Source: Mastacembelus armatus
Lineage: Eukaryota > Chordata > Actinopteri > Synbranchiformes > Mastacembelidae
Direction: 5' to 3'
Assembly: GCF_900324485.2 (NCBI RefSeq)
Contig: NC_046633.1
Coordinates: 2,674,106 to 2,738,105 of the forward strand
DNA: 64,000 nucleotides
Within the stretch, counting starts at the first letter, position 1; every line of letters starts with the position of its first letter. The notes below the pieces were generated by a model that was not told where the DNA came from, did not search any database, and saw only the letters and a program-made list of their open reading frames with translations. The translations under genes were made by a program, and so were the position numbers. This document shows positions 1 to 10,887 of this stretch, one piece after another.

Positions 1-964
1 TCTTCTACTTAGTCCTTTAAAGCGGTGAGTGGTAGATGCAGGGTTGGTTTTGTTTCAGTGTAACTCACTGCTTCCTTCTTCTTCTCATCCTGCAGAGATA
101 AAAAAGACACAACTGTTGACAGGATATGGCAGGATCCTACTCTGCTTCCTCACATATACCTGTGTTTATTTCTGCATCTGGACACACACCTACACCAACC
201 CCTGAGCACAGATATAGCAGGAAACATCAAAAAAAAAAAAAAAAAAAGAAATGTTTCCGATCCTGTCTCAGTTTGACTGTGCTGGTTCCACTGACCCCCG
301 ACTGATAAAACTCTGATACATACCCAAAGTGATGGAGAAATAATGCATTATAAGACAATCCATCTTAGCTTAACTTTTAAAAACAGGCATCAGCACCAAT
401 TATATGTATATAGTTATATTTTGTCTATTTATCTATATACTGTATTTGATCTTGTTTTTATGTATTTCATTGCTCAACAGTAATTAAAGGAATGAATGAA
501 TTAAAGTAATTAGAAAAGCAAAGTAACAGCAGCAGTGTTTTGGTGTGTCAACTCTGTTTCACCTCAAACCACAGCCTGCATTAATGATCTTACAAGTTGA
601 GAGGTTAAACCCCTGAAGGTCAACAAAAACAGGAGTTTTAGCAGTGTGTAGTTTTTCTTTAAGTGTGTCTGTTTTTGAGGTTATTTTTTGATGGCGTCCC
701 CAGTGACTGTGTCCCCCAGGATGCCAAACTCAGAAATCTTCAAATATTCCGCTTCACATTCTGAGTCATGTCTCAAAGAAATACACTTACAAGTGGTAAC
801 TTCTCTAAAATTTGAATCAGGCTTATGCTGATTTGATTTATCGACCTCTAGTGGGCTCCTGTATCTTTGATAGCTTTACACCAACTACCAAAATGCAAGT
901 CATAGTTGTTCATACTTGATGTCCTTATGTGATTTAAAGTCACTTCTACAGTTTTAACCTGATA
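1..964. other. Left edge, no gene assigned
   Basis: AT-rich sequence with a 19-base A run near 229-247. A plus-strand acceptor-like site near 95 and a donor-like GTGAGT near 27 could belong to the end of a plus-strand gene lying to the left, but the reading frame they define runs into the A tract and has no recognisable content. I therefore call no gene here. Part of it may be downstream flank of the minus-strand gene that ends at 1171. Confidence 0.4.
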
Positions 965-970
965 TTTATT
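965..970 (-). terminator. Candidate polyadenylation signal for the minus-strand gene ending at 1171
   Basis: TTTATT on plus reads AATAAA on minus, about 200 bases downstream of the proposed stop codon at 1171-1173. The spacing is normal for a short 3' UTR, but the motif is common in AT-rich DNA. Confidence 0.35.
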
Positions 971-1170
971 TCTCCCTAAAATCTTGTCCAGCTGCCAAAA
1001 TCCAAATGAGAAAAGAATGGAGTTGGTAAAAAAGTGGATAGGTACATCTCAGTCGTCTTCCATTATTACTGTGCAGTCACAGCGATTAGCTTAACAAGCG
1101 GAAAGTTTTGTCTCTCAGGCTACATGCAGGTTTTCCTTCTTAGTGGAAGCTGCCGGGGCACTACTGCCTG

Positions 1171-4100
1171 TCACAGACGCTGATAGATGAAATTTTCGAT
1201 GTGGGCATAGAGCTGTGCAGACTAACTAATCCGTGATAAAAACCTAGAATAATAACCTACAATAAAGCATTTCAGTAATGATCTCTATAATCATGCAGCC
1301 ATAATAGGAGTTTTTTTTTTTTATTAAAGAAGAAGCCCTCATGTTTAAGCAAAGCAGCTGTCTGCTCATGTATCACATCCTCTCTTACCGTCTGATGATC
1401 TGTAACCATATGTGGTATACCACCTCTCACATGTTAGATATTAACACGCCAAATCTTAAAAAAAAGCATGAAATGTGAACTCCACATGGGCTTTGTCTTA
1501 CCTGTTGGTGAAGCTCCTCAGGATTTGGCTCACAGTACTGGTATCATTTCTTCTGATGCTCTGTGAAAAACATCAGACAAAAAAAGATTTTTCCTATCAG
1601 ATAAAACAGGCAAACACCACCCATACAAAGAAAAGAGATAAGGTATTCAACCTTTGAAGGTCATGACTCTTAGTCATTTATCAGTTTGAATCCACCCCTG
1701 CACATTATTAACACACACAAGGTGTGAATATTGTGTATCTTCACCTACTTCATTGCAGTTTCCTCTTTTACATACTCTTACTGTGTATTCTGACAGCAAT
1801 TCTTGTTATGTACCTAACTAGAAATTGTAGTAATAGTAATAGTAGTTATGTGTTGATGCTGCAGTTTTTATGCCCCATCTCCTTCACTTCCTTGCAGCCA
1901 CTTCCACAGTTGTGTGTATTTGCTCTCCACACAGTAGACACAAACACGATATAGTGTTTAATACCAGCAATTTGATGTGCATTTCTCCTTTTTCCATGTT
2001 TGCCAGTTAAACATTGAACATATTTAACAATTGCTGTTTTTGTATTTGAACCGCACTGACATTTAAACCATGTCAAAAACAGGATGAAAAGTATGCTTCT
2101 GTGTTTCAGGTGCAATTTGTGGTGTGTGGTTATTACAGCCCACTGCAAGCACACCCACAGACCCAAATACAAAAACAAACTTTCAGTAGTACCAACAGTG
2201 CAATATCTTTTTAAGGACTAGTGTTCTTACAAATGTAAGATATTCTATTTGTAAGAATATATTTCTATTAAAGACAGCTTTTCTTTTTTCTAGTGTGCAC
2301 ACACAAAACATATATATCTTTTTTTCCATGCACAGAGGAAGGCACAGGTTCCTGCTGACTACCTGGTCACCTGCGTATGTGGGTTAATAAAGGTCAGAGT
2401 GTTTTTTCTGAGAATCAAAATTTTCCATTATAACAGGTGCACTTTCTGCTAACAGCACATCCTGTTCCTGTCATTGGCTTATAATCGTTAACTTATCGTC
2501 ACAATGAGCAATTTAAAAAGCTGAAATGTATCAAACCATGAGTATGGCTTACAGGAAACATGCAAATATGTCAGGAATTAGGAAGTAAGTTCCTTTTTTT
2601 TAAAGTTCAGAAAAATTGACAAAGGGGAAGAGGATCTGTTCAGTATACCACTGTGCTAGTTTCAGGCCTCTCTGTTATAGGTGCTGCATATAGGGTCCAA
2701 AATGTTTAAAACTAATATCAATAAAAAATCTATAGTTTATTATAATTGTGGTAACAGATGGTCCAACTGTTAAGGGGAAACAATGAGCCCATTCTCCTGC
2801 ACAGATGCTTAATACGGCAAGTTAGTATCCTGTAGTTTAACAAGATCAAGAATCTTAAACTGTACAGAAACACCAAATGCAAAAACGTCTGAATTAAAAG
2901 GCAGAGCCCACTGCTATGGTTCACATTAATTTGACAAGATGTTGTCACAGATGGGGAATAGAGGGCAGAGCTTACTGTGATCTTACATCCCACATGGGAC
3001 AAGGAGGAATAACTCTGTCTCATCAATAACAGATCACATGTGCCACTTGCTGCGTTACCTTCAGTGTCCATGTACAAACGTGTGTTCTGTATAAATACAC
3101 CAACCTGGCACTACTAATCCACTATTAGTCCTCAGCAGTTTCTACTCTGACTGACCTTTCAAAACTTCAGTTTTTATGTAACACAATCACAGCGATCTGT
3201 TGTAGACTGGTGAAACTAAATACACTCGCCTATAGGATATCTGAGGTGGGTGTGTTATACTTGTGCCTGCTGAGTGAAAACAAGCTGGCTGTGTTCAAAT
3301 CATTATCCAATTTTCAGTCTGTCAGCTTAACTGAAAGTAAAGTTAGTTTCAGTGAGAGTTATATGATAAAAAAAAACAATAAGCTGAAGTTATGTTGCTG
3401 TGGTTAGCCACATGTTAATACACTTTCTGATCCAAGTTGTTAAGTGACTTTGCATAAAGTTTCTTTATATACATTAACGGCCACAGTAATGACATGTAGC
3501 TTTTATAATGAAACATATGCATGTAAGGAAATCCACAGAATTTTGTTCTTGAGAATCACATTCATAATCAAACTCATAAAATTTGGGTTTTGAGTCACCA
3601 ATTTTAAAGAGGGAGTGCACAAATTTTACACATCCAAAAGTCAATTTAGTAGTCATGGGGTGTATTGAGCAGACTGTGGCTCTGAAGAAGCTTTGTCTTA
3701 GGCTGGGTTTCAAATTAGATGCATGAGGTTTGAGGTGCAAAAAGAAGAGGAGGAAAGAAGCGGAAGCTGCAAAATGGGAAATAAAAGACCCCGAGTTTTA
3801 TTTTGGAGCATGATTCAAACTAACTGTTAATAATCAGAATATGTCTTCTCCTCCTACATCAGGTCCAATTTTAATCTGCTTTTTTCCTGTTGAGTCAACT
3901 ACCCTTTCAATGTAATTTCAAAGTGGACACTCCCTGTTTTGGTAAAGTTTCAATGCTCCAAATCTGAATATTATTTTCTGTAAGCTCCAGTCGGATTAGA
4001 AGCGGGACAAGCCACATTCAATGCAACATGTGATTATTTATCTTCATAACATGGTACCAATTGTTTGTGAGCCAGGATTCTTCTGCTTTGGTGAAGATGT

Positions 4101-7100
4101 CAAGGTTTTAGCTCCCAAGACCTAAGTCAAATCAGGTCTGATGTCATGAGGTCAGTGGCTTAATTTGAAGTCCTGCTGCCCAGTCCCGTAAATTTCCCAA
4201 TAAAGTCTGTATCAGTCCAACATTTCCTAAGTGATCATAAGATAAGTGACTCATTTCAGTCAGCACATTGCATGATTATCAGCTGAAAGTGGAAAAAACA
4301 TCATTGCGGAGGCAACACACTAAATCACGTAAATCAAGAACTCTTTCTAGTCTCTCTTTATGAGGCACTGTCTACTGCTTTCTGACTTTTTTTACTAAGA
4401 TGTGTTTTTGCTCAGTTTATATCTGCCTTTTTTGACACTTGGACTTCCCCTAACCTGCTCCAACGGTGAAATGAAAGAGCTGACACTCTGTCTCTCTCTT
4501 TCCTCTGTTTCTTTCTTTTCTCCATTTCGTAAAGACATGGAGACCGAATCAACCACAAAATACATGTGCACAATAAACACGCGCACAAACCACTTCCTAG
4601 CCCCCTTTCTTCCCAGAAAGCTCTTCTTGTTTCCAATAAAAAAAAAACAAAAAACGTCTTTTTCACAGTTTTCTTGAAAATATGATAGTACTGGTGTGCA
4701 CCAACTACTCAACTACTGAAGGTTGAGCTGCAGTCACATCAAAAACAGCAAAGCCTCATCTTCTTATCTTGTGGGATAAACTGAACTGATACTGATACAC
4801 ACATCAGTAGCTGCTCATTATATTTGTTATAAGGGCTATTTGAATTTTTTTCATTACCTACTTACTTTGGCGAAGACTGTTAACTGGGTTGCCAGAGTTT
4901 AATCACATCTCAGCTGACTTTTGTCCTGAGTGAAAAAAGCAGAGCTTGGACATAATGAGACCAGTCTGGGGATGCAGTGGCGTACACCTGAGTACACCTG
5001 AACTCATCGTCATCTGGCAACCACCGTAATCTGAACACTACATTTCTGATTATTTACCTCATGGCCACTACTTTGAAAAAGTTGCTGTAATAGCAGATGG
5101 AAACTGAGTTGTAAAAACCTGCCTCAGAGTATTATAAACCACAGTGCAGTGATTTTTGTGGATGATAAACCGTCAAACTCCATCGTATGTTAATCAGTCT
5201 GGGCTTCCTCGGTTTCATGTCTCAGCAATATCTGAAGCTGCCACCAACACGCATAGACACTTGAGTTGTTTTAATCCACGGCTCTTTTCTGTGTTGACCT
5301 ACAGTTGTCAAATGTTTAACGTGTGGTTACATGTGGGTACATGCATGTATTTTTTGGCAGGGAATAAACCAAGCAGGGCCAGTATACATCCCGTCATGTT
5401 CCCTTATTAGATTTCACCTAAGCTCTCCTGTTTTGAAGAGCTCAGTTGAAACAGGTTCCTAGTTACTAGAAATTGGCCCAGTTTGTCTGGTGCAGGAAAA
5501 AGACAGTTTGACTAAATGGTGATGTACGTTATCTCCACAACCCATCCGTTCATTATCACATATCCTGATAACTAGAGACCATCCTGGACTAACCGACTAA
5601 GCTCACTGCGCTGCAGGATAGAACAGTACAGGAGATCCTGCACCCCCCCAGTCACCAGTCAATCACATGGCTGACACATATAAACATGTTGTACAAAACC
5701 ACAGCCCAACAGATGTATTTCAGTTAAAAATACAGCAAAACATGTGCTCAGAGAAAGAACTGCCATTGCTCTTTGGTTATAAAGTTATAACTTCATAAGT
5801 GTGGGGTGTTGGTTGTGAAATTAGCATAGCTCTAACGTAGTCCTAGTGTGTAGGAGTAAGCAACATGACCTGAAACTGCAGCAACAATGTGACTGATTAG
5901 CAGAATGATAAGCGTGAGCTTCTCAGATATTGTTTATTCAACATTTACGGGATATGGTATTTAAAAATAGGTACAGACGTTCACGCTTTAGAGGATGTAG
6001 CCCAGTAAATGTGGCCACAAATCCCCTGATATTTATCTGTTTACTTCTGAACTGTCATGAGCACCTTGGGATAGATTGCTTTGAAATGTGGTGCTGAAAT
6101 TCATGTTCCCTACAGAAACTTTTTTTTTTCCCAACTTTGCTACTAGCATCAATTTGTTATTCAATTTGTTCACTTCAGTGGAAGCGTCAGCATGTTAGCA
6201 TCATCAGTGTGAGCGCATAAACATGGCGACATTGGGATTAAACTTAAAAGCACCGGGCCACACAGCTGATGGTCTGACTGCAGATTCTTATTAGCCAAAA
6301 CATGTATATTTGTTTTATGGCTTTTAAAAATGCCCAGTTAAGTGTTATTTGTTTGCATTTCTCTGTCTCTCACTTCCTCCACCTTTGCTCACCTTCCCAC
6401 ATATACCACATTTCTCACTTTCAAACACTCTTTCCCCTTATTTACCTGTCTTTCTCTTTCTATTTTATGTTAAGATCCCTTTCATGATGCATGAAAGCTG
6501 TGTGTATGTGTGTGTATGTGTGGAAGAATGTCATAGTTTATTTTAGAGCATTGTAAATTCTCAGCTCTCCCTTTAATACAGACAACGTGTAGGATTCATG
6601 CTGAGGTACTTTCTTGAGTCCGTTTAAAAAAACACAAAGTTAAATGGTTGAAATGAATACTCCTCAAATAGATGAGTTCACATGGCATTACTTGTAAAAT
6701 GCCTCTAAGAGGCGACCAAGGTTCAGCCTGCTCTGTCTAGTCATTTTTCAGTGTGTAGTCGTCATTGTGATATAGCTAAAAGTTAGTTTCATCATCCTGT
6801 TTTATGCCCTTATCATCATCATAATCATCATAGTCACTGAGACACACACACACACACACACACACATAGAAACAGACATAACGTAGTAAAAAACTTCTGA
6901 CTTCAAAAACACATGAACCAAACAAACTCGACTTTATCGTTCTCTCCATCGTCACCATCACTTCTACTATAACATTGTTTCCTGCCACAGACTCATTCAT
7001 TACACTGAAAAAGAGGTTTCAGCTACATCAGAAAATATCTTTCGACCAAAGTTTATTCATAGAAGAACCTACCCGTCTAGTGTCGCCCTGTAGACTGCTC

Positions 7101-9342
7101 GTCTTCCCCTTTCATGACAGGTTGTGATCATTCACATTAAAAATTGTTGATCAGTCATTTCCATGTCAAAAAACACTCGGGCTACACTGAAGGCTTGTTT
7201 CTCTTGTAAAACAAGACTGTGTCTTGTCAGGATCTAAGATGATGTATATGAAAACGTTCTGAGTAAAGAGGGGAAAAAAAAGTAGCGGTTACTGTGGTTT
7301 CCCTAACGGTAGTATCTTGGTGATGCTATTCATGTTTCAAGAAGTGTGAAACAGCATGGTGGAAACCCCTTTTTAGTGTTAGAACTTTACTTCTTCTTGG
7401 CCTGCTTTGTTACTTTCCGCTCTCATTTTGAACATTTTACAGGCATAGTAGTAACAGTGTGTGATTCCCCAAACTACACCTCAAGATGCCTTTAAAACAT
7501 CCTTCAAGTCTACACTCTAACCAAAAACTACCCAGAATTTAAACTGAAAAGTTCTTCATTTAATCAATTTAATTCATTAGTTTCCTATTTTAGATTAACA
7601 GTTTGACACAACGTTGGATTATTTTGCCACTCCCATGTCTGAAGCTAGAAATAGTGGATGATTAGCTGAGCTTAGCATAAAGACTGTCCAAAGGCAGCAA
7701 ACGTTGCTGGTAGGCAGCTTTCCACTGATAACCACACACCATGTTGGCTATGTCAGCGATAAACAACGAGCTGTGGTTTCATGAGGGAGGCTTAATATGT
7801 CCATTAATGAATGAGCTACATACAGGTCTTACTAGAGGTTGTTTGATACCAGTGATCACAGAGGGCTGGCTGCTTCCATCTGTCTCCAGTACCTATAATG
7901 AGCTAAGCTAACCAGCTGCTGCCTGTGGCTTCAGAGTTATTGTGTTCAAATACGAGTGTTATCAGTCTTCTCCTGTAATCTTACTCAATATCCATATGAT
8001 CATTGAAAGACTACACACTTGGATACTATAATCATTTCTCCTGTCCATACTGGCCAAGAGTTGGGGGCACAATCCACAGTCCATAAAGTTCTGTGCTAAA
8101 ACCAGACCCAAAACTAATATGAGGACCAGAATAAGAGCTAACAAATCTTCAAAATTCTCAGCCGTTTAAAAATTTAGGATCTAAATGCAGACGAATCCTT
8201 CCTGATACGTACTATGACAAGTCCACATATTGCTAGAACAAGCTTATACCACAAATTACAAGCAAAGTAAGTGATGATCCTGAAGAGACCGCTGCCTTGT
8301 ACCCTACAGCCCAATACTTCAGCTGAACTTTGAAATGCATGGCTGCACAGAACAGCACTTATGGATTCTGTCCCCAGGTAGACATGCCACAAAGGAATTT
8401 TTATGCCCAATAACTTTTTTACCATACTTATGGGCATGTCTGTATTCTCTTTAAAAAAAAAGCAAAGCAAAAGCTGTGGCAGTGAACATTACACAATGCT
8501 AAGCTAAATGCTGCACATATTTTTACTACAGTCACTAAATCATTTTTCTGTTAGACTGATTTCCATTCATTGCCTGAATGAAGTTAATCAGCTGTTTCAG
8601 TTGCAGACTTACATTTACTGAGAATTTGTTTCTTCTGAGTTGTGAGTGAAAATGTTAGAGCTATTTGTGCTACATCATATTTAACTTCAGCTTTTTGTAA
8701 ACCAACATACACAAATGAAACCTATGCCCTTAAAAAGCGACTCTCACATCCCTGTTTGTTTGCATGATGTGGGTTATGTCAATCCAAGTCCAGTAGTTTC
8801 ATACAACAGCTGTACTCTATGCTGTGGTTAAAATCTGCTTTGGTGTTTTGCTGCTCTCAAGTGGAAACTGATTGAATCTACTATCAACAATCTGATTCAT
8901 TTTAAAATTGCTGTTACCTGTTTCTAGGCCTGTTCTTATCCATTTAAAATGAGACATGAACTGATTTTATAGTTATAAAATCAATACAATATTGGCTAAG
9001 GATTTTTCATTAGAGTACTGAGTACATATGTCAGTAAAACAAAACAAATTGCCAAAAGTGTAAATAAGACAGTGAGAAACTACATGTTTGTCTAAAAATT
9101 ACCTGAGTTTTTTAAATTAAGAAAGTATTTATTTAGATCTGAACCACTGGATAAAATCGACTTTTGGCTGAGTACTGTCCCTTTAAACTCCAACAACTGT
9201 TCCTATGGACTTCCTGTTCACAACAAGATAACAGAAATCGTTTCTTTATCAGATCCACACACTCACCCACTAGGGCCAGGACAACACGGCTACTCCCTTC
9301 AGGATGATAGATGAAGACTCGGGTTAACTCCTTTTGTGTTAT
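1171..9342 (-). CDS. Unidentified multi-exon gene (partial exon set)
   Basis: I do not recognise this gene. Several minus-strand segments look like real exons because an open frame sits between good splice sites and the phases fit. 9342-9267 reads ITQKELTRVFIYHPEGSSRV and onward, ending in phase 1 at GTGAGT. 5486-5418 begins in the matching phase, contains KLGQFLVTRNLFQL and ends at GTGAAA. 5103-5058 is a weaker candidate. 1560-1502 contains NDTSTVSQILRSFTNR and ends at GTAAGA; 1425-1389 contains GGIPHMVTDHQT and ends at GTAAGAG; 1212-1171 ends YAHIENFIYQRL-stop. Further exons must be missing between these, and the 5' end is not found; it should lie below the mpst 3' end near 10.7 kb. The joined first two exons recall, weakly, the start of a SEFIR domain (hydrophobic strand, then a helix rich in V and L), but the key SEFIR signatures are not seen. 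It could also be two genes. Confidence 0.5.
1561..5057. other. Probable intronic sequence, nothing else supported
   Basis: This lies between proposed exons of the unidentified minus-strand gene. AT-rich, with a few isolated splice-like sites (for example a donor-like site at 3066 and an acceptor/donor pair around 4868-4937), but frames are closed or too short to call. No recognisable repeat. Confidence 0.3.
5487..9266. other. Probable intronic sequence, nothing else supported
   Basis: This lies between the two best exons of the unidentified gene. It may hide further short exons (weak minus-strand candidates around 7077-7112 and 8932-8975) but none is convincing. A CA repeat lies at 6842-6867. 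Confidence 0.3.
6842..6867. repeat. (CA)n microsatellite
   Basis: A run of about 13 uninterrupted CA units read directly from the sequence. Confidence 0.95.
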
Positions 9343-9755
9343 CTGTAGAAAAAGAGAGTAGCTCTGGCTACGCTACTCAGAAATGATCTTTACTTGAGAA
9401 GTGACACATTTAAACAAAAGGGGGAAGACAAATTTTAGAAGTCTCACTTCCCTTTCCCTTCCCTTCCCTAGTTATCTTTTGGAACTGATGTCATGGGTTG
9501 TTTTAGGTCACCACAGTCACTTGACTTTGTTCTCGCTGCCTATAGCGAAATATTAAATCTTCCTAAATAACAGCCATATTTATATGTGTGAGCAGGTCAC
9601 ATAAGCAATAACATATAATAGATTCATGAAGTGTTCAGCCCTCTTGACTTTGAACTCACTTAACTGTGTTGTAATTTTAAACTGACACAATTTGCATTTA
9701 ATAGCTCATAATAACAAAGTGAAAAAAAATCTGAAACGAAGACATAGATAAAACC

Positions 9756-9840
9756 AGTGTTCCCAGGAGCACAGTGGCCTCAATAATTGTGAAATGGTAG
9801 AAGTCTGGAACCACCATGACTCTTCCAAGAGCAGGCTGTC
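9756..9840 (+). mobile_element. Tc1-like DNA transposon fragment (transposase N-terminal region)
   Basis: Translation on plus gives SVPRSTVASIIVKW, an in-frame TAG, then KSGTTMTLPRAGCL. This matches the helix-turn-helix part of fish Tc1 transposases, which typically reads VASII-KW-K-GTT-TLPRAG. Only about 85 bases are recognisable, no terminal inverted repeats are visible, and the stop shows it is dead. The flanks look unrelated. Confidence 0.75.
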
Positions 9841-9945
9841 TGGCTTATTAAGACATTAATCCTGTCTAATGTGGAGGTTAGCAGACTTTCAGCATGTAGT
9901 TCATTGCACAGTCCTTCAAATCTGTGTCTGACCTTGTGTTCAGTA

Positions 9946-10485
9946 TTCAATTCAATTCAGTTCAATTTATATAAAGGTGCTGCATCACAAGAAAAATCAT
10001 CTCCAGACACATTACATAAAAACCCTAAGAATCCCTATGAGCAGCACTTGGCAACAGTGGAGAGGAAAAACTCCCTTTAACAGAAAAAACCTCCAGCAGA
10101 ACCAGGCTCAGTTTGGGCGGCCATCTGCCTCGACAGGTTGTGGTGAGTGGATAGAGGAGAGAGAAAAGAACAGCAACAATAAACAACAAATAAACTGTCG
10201 CTCCAGGAAGCTCCAGGACCAGGGACACCTGAAGAAGGTACAGAGAGAGAGAGAGAGAGAGGGAGAGAGCACAAACTAGGGGAGAGAGAGAGAGCACAAG
10301 GTTAGTGACATTCAATGGAGGAATATACATGTGAGGGAGAGGAGAGCTTGGTGCATGATGGGAAGTCCCCCCGCAGTCTAGGCCTAAAACACCATAACTA
10401 AGGTCAGGGTCACCTGAGCCAGCCCTAACTATAAGCTTTGTCAAAAAGGAAATAGACAGGTTGTCTCAAAAAGAGAGTGAGGAGT
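9946..10485 (+). repeat. Common teleost interspersed repeat, long copy
   Basis: Starts with a TTCAATTCAATTCAG-type end, continues through the hallmark phrases CAGCACTTGGCAACAGTGGA, CTCCCTTTAACAG, GGCGGCCATCTGCCTCGACA, GATGGGAAGTCCCCCCGCAG and ATAAGCTTTGTCAAAAAGGA. I recognise these from many teleost genomes but cannot give a confirmed family name. A second, shorter copy sits in the intron of the HIT-like gene at 35049. A GA microsatellite (about 10239-10265) is internal. It lies between the unidentified gene and the mpst 3' end. Confidence 0.8.
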
Positions 10486-10690
10486 CAGTATAGAAAACTA
10501 AATTAAAATACAGAAAACACTGCTGACATTTTATTCAAGACTCAAATTGTTTGTTTCCCTGGTGGACATCTTATTTTGAAAGGAAAAGACGTGTGTATCT
10601 AATCAGCATTCTGGATATTCAGATATTCAGACAGGTTCAAAGTCCAATGGTCAAACCAAAGTGCACTTTTCCACCAGCTTGCCAAACGAT

Positions 10691-10696
10691 TTTATT
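10691..10696 (-). terminator. Probable mpst polyadenylation signal
   Basis: TTTATT on plus is AATAAA on minus, about 190 bases after the mpst stop codon. It is the first such signal downstream, so it is a reasonable end for the transcript. Confidence 0.5.
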
Positions 10697-10887
10697 GTCA
10701 GGCCAGTTTTTGTTCTTTTTAACAAGACAAATAAACATCCTCACATATATTTCACACAGACTGTCTGCACATGACATTTCAAGAATTTCAGAGTCAGGGT
10801 GATTCAAAGTGTAGATCTATTTTAATGCAGATGGGAGCATTAGAGCTGTAAACAAGCTTTTCCCGTTTCAATCAAATTCTTAACCAA

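Noticed and set aside
27-240. Plus-strand donor at 27 and acceptor at 95 suggesting the last exon of a gene to the left
   Set aside because: One frame joins across the two sites but runs straight into the A tract at 229-247; another frame gives a short hydrophobic tail. Neither resembles a known protein, and the left exon is only 26 bases long in this window.
4395-4712. Overlapping open frames on both strands, about 105 codons
   Set aside because: Low-complexity translations (runs of Lys/Glu on one strand, Phe/Ser/Leu on the other) of a pyrimidine-rich tract; no splice sites or conserved residues.
4868-4937. Good minus-strand acceptor (TTTTTTCACTCAG) and donor (GTAAGTAGG) framing a 70-base exon
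   Set aside because: All three reading frames contain stops, so it cannot be a coding exon of the unidentified gene; could only be non-coding.
5600-5680. Minus-strand open segment DLLYCSILQRSELSRLVQDG with a strong acceptor inside it
   Set aside because: No acceptable donor before the stop codon and the outer acceptor lacks a pyrimidine tract; not enough to add it as an exon.
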